Shown: positions 1 through 5,946 of the stretch, in pieces
Position numbering within the stretch: the first letter of the stretch is position 1
How the letters are laid out: each line of letters opens with the position of its first letter
Assembly: GCA_903910005.1 (NCBI GenBank)
Contig: CAIVXW010000225.1
Location: 1 to 8,491, forward strand
Length of the DNA: 8,491 nucleotides
Origin: an uncultured Methylococcaceae bacterium
Lineage (GTDB): Bacteria; Pseudomonadota; Gammaproteobacteria; Methylococcales; Methylococcaceae
Direction: 5' to 3'
Made by a program: the position numbers and the translations under genes
The notes under the pieces: generated by a model
What the model was told of the DNA's origin: nothing
Databases searched by the model: none
Seen by the model: only the letters and a program-made list of their open reading frames with translations

Positions 1-165
1 ATCGTCAGCGAGGCTTTTGCCGGCAAGTCCTCCGTACAACGGCATCAGATGATCTACCGTGCCCTGGGCACCCTGATGCAAACCGATATTCATGCCCTGC
101 GTATCAGGGCCATGACCCCCCTTGAACAACAACCACAGGAAAATCCAATCCATGACTCCCAATAA
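1..165 (+). CDS. bolA: BolA-family protein, C-terminal part (5' end outside window)
   Basis: Frame 1 is open from the window edge to a TAA at 163-165 and gives 54 residues. They begin IVSEAFAGKSSVQRHQMIY and continue with ALGTLMQTDIHALRI. The run F-A-G-K-S-x-V-x-R-H followed by a short helix and I-H-A-L is the conserved C-terminal half of the BolA/IbaG fold, small proteins of roughly 80-105 residues that work with monothiol glutaredoxins in iron-sulfur trafficking or act in stress and morphology responses. The tail after the domain (TPLEQQPQENPIHDSQ) is hydrophilic and not diagnostic. The stop lies 14 bp inside the next gene, so the two are very probably co-transcribed. The family is clear from motifs; whether it is BolA proper or the IbaG paralogue cannot be decided without the N-terminus. 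Confidence 0.9.
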   Translation: MVSEAFAGKSSVQRHQMIYRALGTLMQTDIHALRIRAMTPLEQQPQENPIHDSQ

Positions 166-1036
166 ACTGACTGCCGCAATCGTCTGTGCAGTGGCTCTTT
201 CTGCCTGTCAGCAGGGTGGCCAAAAAAACGCCCCCGCTGAAACCCGGATTGATCCGGGCAATGTGGTAGCCTTCATTAACGGAACCCCCATCAGCAAAAA
301 AGCGGTAGAGATTCTCGCCGCCGATCTGGCGCAGCGTCGTGGTGCGACCAAGGTACCGGAAGACAAAATCATTGAGGAACTGATCAAACGGGAAGTACTT
401 CGCCAGGACGCCGTAGCCCTGCATCTGGATCAGCAGACTGACAACGCGGCCCGGATCGACAATGCCATGCGCATGGTTCTGTCGCAGATTGCCGCAGAAA
501 GCTACTCGGAGTCCACTCCCATCACCGACGCCGACATTCAGGCATCGTATGACCAGCAGATTCTGGCCAACAAGCAGACCGAATACAAGGCCAGTCACAT
601 CCTGGTTGAAACTGAAAAACAGGCGCGGGATCTGATCAAAAAACTGGAAAAGGGCGATAAATTTGCCGACCTGGCCAAAAAGCACTCCAAGGATCCGGGT
701 TCGAAAAACAGCGGAGGCGATCTGGGCTGGTTCAACCCGCAGCAGATGGTCGCTCCCTTCTCGGCTGCGGTAACAGCCATGGCCAATGGTGAATTCTCGC
801 ACGAGCCGGTACAGACCCAGTTTGGCTGGCATGTCATTCAGCGTGAAGACGCAAGGGATCAGGCACCACCGCCGCTTGAAGCCGTCAAGGATCAACTGCG
901 CTCCATGCTGAAGGCGCAACGGCTGCAGCAGCATATTGCCGATCTGATGGCCAAAGCCAAAATTGAGCGTACTCAGGCACCGGCTGAATCCAAACCGGCT
1001 GAAGCAGCACCCGCTCCACAGGAACCACCCCAGTAA
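152..1036 (+). CDS. Parvulin-type peptidyl-prolyl cis-trans isomerase, lipoprotein (PpiC/EpsD-like)
   Basis: A 294-residue periplasmic folding factor predicted to isomerise prolyl bonds in exported proteins. The ATG at 152 is chosen over an upstream in-frame TTG at 122 because it places a lipoprotein signal at the N-terminus: K5, a hydrophobic stretch, and lipobox L16-S17-A18-C19. An AGGA at 137-140 precedes it. Residue +2 after the cysteine is Gln, which favours outer-membrane sorting in the classical Lol rule. A SurA-like helical N-domain (about 35-140) leads into the parvulin domain (about 145-235), which shows YKASHIL, GGDLGWF (188-194) and the closing FGWHVIQRED (224-233). A further helix follows, and the last 25 residues are Pro/Ala/Glu-rich. 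The start lies inside the bolA-like gene, so the two form an operon. Resemblance to the EpsD-type isomerases of exopolysaccharide loci is possible, but the bolA neighbour points to a housekeeping role. Substrates are unknown. Confidence 0.9.
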   Translation: MTPNKLTAAIVCAVALSACQQGGQKNAPAETRIDPGNVVAFINGTPISKKAVEILAADLAQRRGATKVPEDKIIEELIKREVLRQDAVALHLDQQTDNAARIDNAMRMVLSQIAAESYSESTPITDADIQASYDQQILANKQTEYKASHILVETEKQARDLIKKLEKGDKFADLAKKHSKDPGSKNSGGDLGWFNPQQMVAPFSAAVTAMANGEFSHEPVQTQFGWHVIQREDARDQAPPPLEAVKDQLRSMLKAQRLQQHIADLMAKAKIERTQAPAESKPAEAAPAPQEPPQ

Positions 1037-1058
1037 GCACTGACCGGTTTGCCGTAGC

Positions 1059-1091
1059 AAACGCGGGCCTCCGGGCCCGCGTTTTCGTTTT
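1059..1091 (+). terminator. Rho-independent terminator T1 (strongest of three)
   Basis: An 11-bp perfect stem (arms 1059-1069 and 1074-1084) with loop TCCG is followed by an interrupted T-tract, TTTTCGTTTT. It lies 22 bp after the stop of the isomerase gene and is oriented to end the bolA-isomerase transcript. Confidence 0.9.
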
Positions 1092-1106
1092 GATTGATTT
1101 TTGCAA

Positions 1107-1134
1107 CGGGCCTCCGGGCCCGCGTTTTCGTTTT
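1107..1134 (+). terminator. Rho-independent terminator T2 (tandem copy)
   Basis: This is the second copy of the same hairpin, shortened to a 6-bp stem (1107-1112 / 1117-1122) because the bases 5' of it come from the preceding repeat unit and no longer pair. Loop TCCG and the T-tract are unchanged. Confidence 0.75.
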
Positions 1135-1148
1135 GATTGATTTCTGCA

Positions 1149-1177
1149 GCGGGCCTCCGGGCCCGCGTTTTCGTTTT
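1149..1177 (+). terminator. Rho-independent terminator T3 (tandem copy)
   Basis: The third copy has a 7-bp stem (1149-1155 / 1160-1166), the same TCCG loop and TTTTCGTTTT tract. It ends only 26 bp before the GTG start of the flippase gene, leaving little room for a separate promoter. Confidence 0.75.
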
Positions 1178-1203
1178 GATTGATTTTTGCAACGGAGCAT
1201 CGC

Positions 1204-2685
1204 GTGATCCTGCGAAAACTGCTCGGCCAAACCGCCCTCTACGGTTTGAGCAGCATTATTGGCCGGGTGCTCAACTACCTGCTGACCCCGCTTTATACCT
1301 ATACCTTCGATGCTGCCGCCTATGGGGTGGTAGCCGAGTTTTACGCCTACGCCGGGTTTCTCGGCATCCTGCTGGCACTGGGTCTGGAAACCGGTTTCTT
1401 CCGTTTTCAGGGCCGCGATCAACGGGCCGCAGAACAAGTCTACGCTACTGCCCTGGGCCTGCTGTTTGCGGTCTGCCTTGGGTTTGTCAGTGCCATCGTG
1501 ACATGGCAGCAGCCTCTGGCCCAACTCATTCACCACGAAACCCATCCCGAATACGCCGTCTGGTTTGCGCTGATACTGGCGTTCGACACCCTGTCGGCCT
1601 TGCCGCTGGCCCGGTTACGGGCGCAAAACCGGGCGGCCCGTTTCGCGCTCATCAAACTGGGCGAAATTGCCGTCGGCCTGATCCTTAACCTGTTGCTGCT
1701 GCTCTATCTTCCTGCCCACCCACTGGTTCTGGCCGATGGAGCCATCAACCTGCACTACAACCCGGAGCAGGGTATCGGGTATATCTTCCTGGCCAATCTG
1801 GCCGCCAGTGCCTGCAAGTTTCTGATTTTCACCCCGGACTACCGCATCCCCCTCAGGGCACTCCAGCCGGATGTGTTGTTGCGACTGCTGAAATACTCAC
1901 TGCCCATGACCGTGATTGGCGGTGCCGGCATGGTCAATGAAATGCTGGATCGGGCCATTCTCAAATACCTGCTGCCTTATGACCCGGCCAGCAATCTCCA
2001 GCAACTCGGCATTTATGGAGCCTGCTACAAACTGGCCATGCTGATGACCCTGTTCGTACAGGCATTCCGCTATGCGGCAGAACCGTTTTTCTTTGCCCAA
2101 GCCCGGCGGACGGATGCCCCGCTACTGTACGCCCGGGTCATGTACTATTTCGTGCTGGCGGGCGTGTTCATTTACCTGGTCGTCACCCTGTACCTTGAGT
2201 GGTTCCAGTATTTTATCGGCCCGGCGTTTCGGGCTGGCCTGGATATTGTGCCGGTACTGCTGATGGCCAATCTGCTGCTGGGCGTTTACGTCAACCTTTC
2301 GGTCTGGTACAAACTGACCGACAAGACCCTGACCGGGGCAGGGGTCGCCCTGCTGGGAGCCGGTCTCACCATCGGCCTTAACCTGTGGCTGATTCCGCTC
2401 TGGGGTTACCATGGCTCCGCCTGGGCAACCCTGCTCTGCTACGGCACGATGGTCGGGATATCCTGGCAACTCGGGCAACGGCATTATCCGGTGCCGTACC
2501 CGCTCTGGCCCATGCTGGCCTGCGTCGTGACCGGATTGGGTCTGGCCTGGTTCAATACCTGGCCGACGGGTCAGGCCTGGATCGGCCTGCCTTCTCCAGG
2601 CAGGGCCAGCCTGCTGCTCGGGCTTTATCTGCTGGTTGCCGGGTTGATCGAACTGCGTTCAAGGCATCGTCAGTCATCGGTGTAA
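1204..2685 (+). CDS. MOP-superfamily flippase (Wzx-like polysaccharide/lipopolysaccharide biosynthesis protein)
   Basis: A 493-residue very hydrophobic protein with about 12-14 predicted membrane spans. Its likely role is moving lipid-linked glycans or another lipid-linked precursor across the inner membrane. GTG at 1204 is chosen because GGAG (1194-1197) sits 6 nt upstream; an in-frame TTG at 1180 lies inside the terminator repeat and is less likely. The N-terminus (GQTALYGLSSIIGRVLNYLL) is typical of Wzx-like flippases, with a soluble-facing MVNEMLDR at 243-250. A highly patterned block follows at about 269-299 (GIYGACYKL, FVQAFRYAAEPFFFAQ). From memory this block matches a flippase subfamily very common in Bacteroidota and scattered in Proteobacteria. 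Three terminators stand upstream and no good promoter is visible. The 3' end overlaps the convergent unknown gene by 16 bp. The transported substrate cannot be told from sequence. Confidence 0.85.
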   Translation: MILRKLLGQTALYGLSSIIGRVLNYLLTPLYTYTFDAAAYGVVAEFYAYAGFLGILLALGLETGFFRFQGRDQRAAEQVYATALGLLFAVCLGFVSAIVTWQQPLAQLIHHETHPEYAVWFALILAFDTLSALPLARLRAQNRAARFALIKLGEIAVGLILNLLLLLYLPAHPLVLADGAINLHYNPEQGIGYIFLANLAASACKFLIFTPDYRIPLRALQPDVLLRLLKYSLPMTVIGGAGMVNEMLDRAILKYLLPYDPASNLQQLGIYGACYKLAMLMTLFVQAFRYAAEPFFFAQARRTDAPLLYARVMYYFVLAGVFIYLVVTLYLEWFQYFIGPAFRAGLDIVPVLLMANLLLGVYVNLSVWYKLTDKTLTGAGVALLGAGLTIGLNLWLIPLWGYHGSAWATLLCYGTMVGISWQLGQRHYPVPYPLWPMLACVVTGLGLAWFNTWPTGQAWIGLPSPGRASLLLGLYLLVAGLIELRSRHRQSSV

Positions 2686-3371
2686 AATGCCACATCTGCC
2701 TCGGCATGCAGGGCAATCCGGAGTACCTCGGCCTCAAATGCGGCACTGCGGGCCGGTGACAGCGGCTGTTCCCGACTGGCGTCATCCGGAAAGTATTTGC
2801 CAATCACGGCCCGGATACGTGATTCATACACCGCAGGCGGAACCGGAATCAGGCTGCCGGACGACAGCACAAACCCTTCAAGGCTAAGCAAACGACCGGC
2901 AACGATCAGTCCTGCCAGTCCGGTCGATGCCAGGCTCCTGTCCATGATGTGAATGCTGTCACCGCTGACCTGATCCACCAGACGTACCGCGCTGTGGGAG
3001 GTGATTGCGTCTACCGTAAATACCGAGAACCGGGCTGCACGCAGGGCCTCCAGGTAAATTGATTCGTCAGAACCTGCCTCGGGCGGAGCGGTCTCGGCCA
3101 CCCGCTCGATCAGGTTTTTGCCCACCCGGCGGTGGTGGTGCAGGCTGTAATCGTAGGCGATGGCGATTTCGTCGTCCTGATTCAGGATGAAGGTTCCGGC
3201 CTTGATCATCCCGAGTTTTTTGCCCGCCTCCTGCAGGGCTGATTCAGGCAATTGTCTGATGAGTGTCAGATTGAACTGACGTCCCAGTTTGCGAAAATGC
3301 AGGTACCGCTCCCGGTTCGCCTCCCCATCCGGTTGACCTGGCTGACGTTTGAAAAGAGAAAATAACCACAT
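2670..3371 (-). CDS. Conserved-looking protein of unknown function, soluble
   Basis: A 233-residue protein I cannot assign to a named family. There is no signal peptide or membrane span apart from a short hydrophobic N-terminus (WLFSLF), so it is probably cytoplasmic. Ordinary codon use and patterned sequence argue that it is real. A helical N-part (20-55) leads into GTFILNQDDEIAIAYDYSL (59-77) and a His/Arg patch HHHRR (78-82). An alternating hydrophobic stretch (115-135) is followed by IMDRSLASTG (142-151) and AGRLLSLEGFVLSSGSLIPV (158-177), which looks like a conserved core. The C-terminus is helical. The ATG at 3371 has no clear Shine-Dalgarno sequence. The 3' end overlaps the flippase gene by 16 bp without a terminator between them, and the 5' end faces the GT39 gene across 30 bp. 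Position beside glycan genes does not by itself give it a glycan role. Confidence 0.75.
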   Translation of the reverse strand: MWLFSLFKRQPGQPDGEANRERYLHFRKLGRQFNLTLIRQLPESALQEAGKKLGMIKAGTFILNQDDEIAIAYDYSLHHHRRVGKNLIERVAETAPPEAGSDESIYLEALRAARFSVFTVDAITSHSAVRLVDQVSGDSIHIMDRSLASTGLAGLIVAGRLLSLEGFVLSSGSLIPVPPAVYESRIRAVIGKYFPDDASREQPLSPARSAAFEAEVLRIALHAEADVAFYTDD

Positions 3372-3401
3372 GACAGAAAAAGCCCGTTCAAAAGGTCAGT
3401 G

Positions 3402-4925
3402 ATGAAAACCAAGCCGGTCGCCCTTGTCAATAGCCTGCCGCGTCCGCAGACGACGTTGCCCTGGTTATGCCTCATCCTGATCGTCCTCACCGCATACCGT
3501 TTCCTTGCCCTGCGCCAGGCGGATTTACCGCTTTATTTCGATGAGGCGTATTACTGGGGATGGTCACTTGAACCGGCGTTCGGTTATTACTCCAAGCCGC
3601 CCATGATTGCCTGGACGATCCGGCTTGCCACCAGCCTGTGCGGGGACAGCGAGTTATGCATCCACTCGCCGCCCCTGTTGCTGTATCCGCTGACGTCCCT
3701 GCTCATTTATGCCATTGGCTGCCGCCTGTTTTCGACCGCGACCGGGTTTGTATCGGCCCTGGTGTTCATCAGCCTGCCGCTGGTTTCATTCTACTCGTGG
3801 CTGACAACCACCGACGGCCTGCTGCTGTTTTTCTGGGCACTGGCTCTGTACGGATTCATCCGGGCGGTGGAGACCGACGCCTGGCGCGACTGGTGCGGAT
3901 TGGGGCTGGCTCTGGGCTTGGGACTGCTCAGCAAATACACCGCCTCGCTGTTTCTGGTGTCGGTGCTGCTGGCCGGGCTGATTGTGCCGCACTACCGCGC
4001 CCGTCTTGCCAGCCGCCGGGCCATTGTCGCACTGCTGGTGGCCCTGCTGGTGTTCATGCCCAATCTGATCTGGAATGGCAGCATGCAGTTTGCCAGCTTC
4101 CGTCACACGGCCGAAATTGCCCACTGGGACAAAAACCTGTTCCACCCGGATCATTTGCTGGCGTTTTGGGGCGTGCAGATTTTGCTGCTGGGTCCAGGGC
4201 TGTGCCTGGCCATCGGACAACGTGTACGCCAGCTGCCCCGGTCACTGTGGACGGAAGGGCCGGTGCGGCTGATGCTGATGTTTACCGTGCCGGTTTTACT
4301 GTTGTATTCGCTGCAGGCGGTCGTTGCCCGGGCCAATTACAACTGGGCCATGGCCGCTTATGTCGCCGCTTCGCTGCTGATCGGGACGATACTGGTGCGA
4401 ACCTCGCGCCAGCACTGGCTTGCCGCCATCGTGGCGATCAACCTGCTGACCGGCTCCCTGATTTACCATTACGGTGATTGGCTGCAGGCCGCAGGCATTC
4501 CGCTCAACCGTAAAAACGACATTTATCACAGCATGAAAGGCTGGCGTGAACTGGCCACCCAGACACAAACCTTCAGGAATCGCTATCCGGCTGCCGGTTT
4601 CATGAGTGACAACCGGCGGATTCTGGCCGAACTCAATTACTATCTGAACCCGCGTCCCCGCGATGCCGTCATCTGGAATCCGGACGGAAAGATCACCGAT
4701 CATTACCGCCTGACCGCCGATTTGCGCCATTCGCTCCGACCGGCCTTCATTTTCGTCGCGACCGAAACCCCGCCCGAACGACTCGCACAAAGTTTTGCAA
4801 CCGTCACCCGCCTGGGCACGCTCCGGGTGCAGGTGCATGCCGATTACGGCATGGAATACCCGGTTTACCATCTGGAGGGATTCAGGGGATACGGTACGGC
4901 AGAACCCTCAACCCCACCGCCCTGA
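3402..4925 (+). CDS. GT39-family (ArnT/PMT-like) integral membrane glycosyltransferase
   Basis: A 507-residue polytopic protein of the family that moves a sugar from a polyprenyl-phosphate donor to lipid A, protein or another glycan on the periplasmic face of the inner membrane. Key signs are the first periplasmic loop with the acidic pair D47-E48 in YFDEAYYW, the GYYSKPPMIAW stretch (61-71), and TTTDG with D138 in the second conserved loop. Multiple membrane spans follow up to about residue 365, then a soluble C-terminal domain of roughly 140 residues. Length fits the PMT_2/GT39 group (about 470-560). ATG 3402 is preferred over the adjacent GTG 3399 because AAAAGG (3390-3395) is then 6 nt away. 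Donor and acceptor are not determinable here; it is not close enough by eye to call ArnT. It stands alone as a + strand unit upstream of the tRNA gene. Confidence 0.88.
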   Translation: MKTKPVALVNSLPRPQTTLPWLCLILIVLTAYRFLALRQADLPLYFDEAYYWGWSLEPAFGYYSKPPMIAWTIRLATSLCGDSELCIHSPPLLLYPLTSLLIYAIGCRLFSTATGFVSALVFISLPLVSFYSWLTTTDGLLLFFWALALYGFIRAVETDAWRDWCGLGLALGLGLLSKYTASLFLVSVLLAGLIVPHYRARLASRRAIVALLVALLVFMPNLIWNGSMQFASFRHTAEIAHWDKNLFHPDHLLAFWGVQILLLGPGLCLAIGQRVRQLPRSLWTEGPVRLMLMFTVPVLLLYSLQAVVARANYNWAMAAYVAASLLIGTILVRTSRQHWLAAIVAINLLTGSLIYHYGDWLQAAGIPLNRKNDIYHSMKGWRELATQTQTFRNRYPAAGFMSDNRRILAELNYYLNPRPRDAVIWNPDGKITDHYRLTADLRHSLRPAFIFVATETPPERLAQSFATVTRLGTLRVQVHADYGMEYPVYHLEGFRGYGTAEPSTPPP

Positions 4926-4961
4926 AGGCCTTGGTATTCCGCGCATGGCGGATGAACCGGG

Positions 4962-4991
4962 TTGCGAAAGCGGGCTTGTTTAAGCTAAGAT
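4962..4991 (+). promoter_or_regulatory. Probable sigma-70 promoter of tRNA-Arg
   Basis: TTGCGA at 4962-4967 and TAAGAT at 4986-4991 are separated by 18 bp, with a GC-rich discriminator (AGCCGCC) just after. Initiation would fall about 10 bp before the tRNA 5' end. This was found by eye only. Confidence 0.55.
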
Positions 4992-5008
4992 AGCCGCCTT
5001 CTTTCCCC

Positions 5009-5085
5009 GCGCCCGTAGCTCAGTTGGATAGAGTATTGGCCTCCGAAGCCAAAGGTCGCACGTTCAAGTCGTGTCGGGCGCGCCA
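5009..5085 (+). tRNA. tRNA-Arg, anticodon CCG
   Basis: A 77-nt cloverleaf. Acceptor GCGCCCG (5009-5015) pairs with CGGGCGC (5075-5081), with discriminator G5082 and an encoded CCA at 5083-5085. The D-arm is GCTC/GAGT with one G-T pair. The anticodon stem TTGGC/GCCAA encloses loop CTCCGAA, giving anticodon CCG, which reads CGG. The T-arm is GCACG-TTCAAGT-CGTGT. The acceptor and D-arm closely resemble E. coli argX. The last 22 bp are overlapped on the other strand by the 3' end of a sulfotransferase gene. No clear terminator follows apart from a short T-run at about 5093-5098. Confidence 0.97.
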
Positions 5086-5897
5086 CTGTTTGCTTTTTCC
5101 AGAAAATCCGGAAACCACTCAGCCATCAACGGGCCACAGTGCTGCCGGATCTTGTCCTCTACATAATCCCTGTCCATCTGCCCCAGCACGTCAAACCGCG
5201 CCTTGGCCGGGTAACTGTGTGCCCGTTCCAGATCAAGCGTTTGCAGCGGAACACCGGCGAATGCGGCTATGCGTCCTGCGTCCTGTCTGATCTCATGAGT
5301 CCGTACCACCAGCAATCGCTCTCGCGGCAGACTGTCCAGAGCTTTATGATTGTGCCAGGCATAGGTAGACAAAAAATGATCAAGGGTATAAAGCCCCAAC
5401 CGCTCCAGTACCGTCTCCTCGGGCGGGTGGGGTTCGCCCTGCCACCGGTAGTGAAAATCCTGAAACCTTGAATAATCCACCCGGGGGTTGTTGGCCGGCG
5501 GGCGGGCGATGATGTGGTTGAGTTGGGATTCCAGCCAGGAATGGCAATCCCTCAGGGTCAGTATGAAGCGGGCCTGCGGGAACAGGTCACGCAGGGTATC
5601 AAGAAAATGGATATTAAGCCCGGACGAATCCATCTCGGTCAGCAGTCGCCGATCCCGCCAAAACAGGTAATGACGCAGTTCCACCGCGCTGAGGGTTCCG
5701 GCTGCGACATCCATGATCAGATCCAGCAACACTTCGGCGTCCCCTTCGTGAGTGGCCCGATAATTCCGCTGAAACAGGTCGCTCAGGGAATGGGTACCGG
5801 TTTTGCCGTGGCCGATACAGTAAATATGACAATGCCGCTTGACCAGAAATGGCTTGATTGCGTATTTGAGTGTCTGAAATCCGGTGAGATTCTTCAA
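5064..5897 (-). CDS. PAPS-dependent sulfotransferase-like protein; start region disrupted by a 49-bp duplication
   Basis: The open frame gives 277 residues. The 5'-phosphosulfate loop is IGHGKTGTHSL (28-38), and the 3'-phosphate-binding region is RFILTLRDCHSWLES (110-124) with R116 and S120 in the expected places. Such enzymes move sulfate from PAPS to a hydroxyl or amine. The operon suggests a glycan acceptor, with reaction in the cytoplasm before export. The apparent original start is the ATG at 5946-5944, which overlaps the GT2 stop as ATGA. A 49-bp tandem copy now shifts that start out of frame after 17 codons, leaving a TTG (5897-5895) 45 nt past the GT2 stop, with no Shine-Dalgarno sequence. 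Expression is therefore probably weak, or switched off. The last six codons (GAPDTT) and the stop are antisense to the tRNA-Arg 3' end, so the natural C-terminus may also have been altered. Family is confident; functionality is not. Confidence 0.82.
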   Translation of the reverse strand: MKNLTGFQTLKYAIKPFLVKRHCHIYCIGHGKTGTHSLSDLFQRNYRATHEGDAEVLLDLIMDVAAGTLSAVELRHYLFWRDRRLLTEMDSSGLNIHFLDTLRDLFPQARFILTLRDCHSWLESQLNHIIARPPANNPRVDYSRFQDFHYRWQGEPHPPEETVLERLGLYTLDHFLSTYAWHNHKALDSLPRERLLVVRTHEIRQDAGRIAAFAGVPLQTLDLERAHSYPAKARFDVLGQMDRDYVEDKIRQHCGPLMAEWFPDFLEKANSGAPDTT

Positions 5898-5946
5898 ATG
5901 GCTTGATTGCGTATTTGAGTGTCTGAAATCCGGTGAGATTCTTCAT
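5614..5946 (-). other. Out-of-frame product from the coupled ATG of the sulfotransferase
   Basis: Initiation at the ATGA-coupled ATG (5946-5944) gives MKNLTGFQTLKYAIKPF, identical to the first 17 residues of the full-length frame, then runs out of frame (EESHRISDTQIRNQ...) to a stop at 5614. The 110-residue total has no recognisable domain after residue 17. It is recorded as the consequence of the duplication, not as a functional gene. Confidence 0.7.
5847..5944 (-). repeat. Perfect 49-bp tandem duplication over the sulfotransferase start
   Basis: Units 5847-5895 and 5896-5944 are identical (on the minus strand GAAGAATCTC ... AAGCCATTT). Because 49 is not a multiple of three, the extra copy shifts the frame. 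On the minus strand the upstream copy is preceded by AT, giving ATG; the downstream copy is preceded by the end of the first unit (TT), giving TTG. Confidence 0.97.

Larger units (their letters stand above)
1065..1193 (+). repeat. Three tandem 43-bp repeats carrying a terminator
   Basis: Three contiguous units (1065-1107, 1108-1150, 1151-1193) each hold GGGCCTCCGGGCCCGCG, the T-tract and GATTGATTTTTGCAAC. Units 1 and 3 are identical. Unit 2 differs at two bases near its 3' end (C at 1144, G at 1149). The first two bases of a fourth unit (GG, 1194-1195) form part of the GGAG ribosome-binding site of the flippase gene. The arrangement fits duplication of a terminator by slippage or unequal exchange. 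There are no spacers, so it is not a CRISPR array. Confidence 0.95.

Noticed and set aside
122..151. TTG start giving a 10-residue longer isomerase
   Set aside because: It would put MNNNHRKIQS ahead of a well-formed lipoprotein signal; ATG 152 gives the normal signal peptide and a usable ribosome-binding site.
1065..1193. Possible CRISPR-like array
   Set aside because: The units are contiguous with no spacers, and each is a hairpin plus T-tract, so tandem terminators explain it fully.
1180..1203. TTG start of the flippase inside the third repeat
   Set aside because: GTG 1204 has GGAG 6 nt upstream, and the added residues would derive from terminator DNA.
104..1545. Minus-strand open frames with repeated Lys/Arg-rich peptides (QKSIKTKTRARRP-like units)
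   Set aside because: The repeated peptide is only the 43-bp terminator repeats read in antisense, and the rest is the complement of the isomerase and flippase genes. No domain or start signal is seen.
4926..5008. Terminator or small gene between GT39 and the tRNA
   Set aside because: Only short imperfect hairpins without a T-tract, and no supported small frame; the only credible signal is the tRNA promoter.
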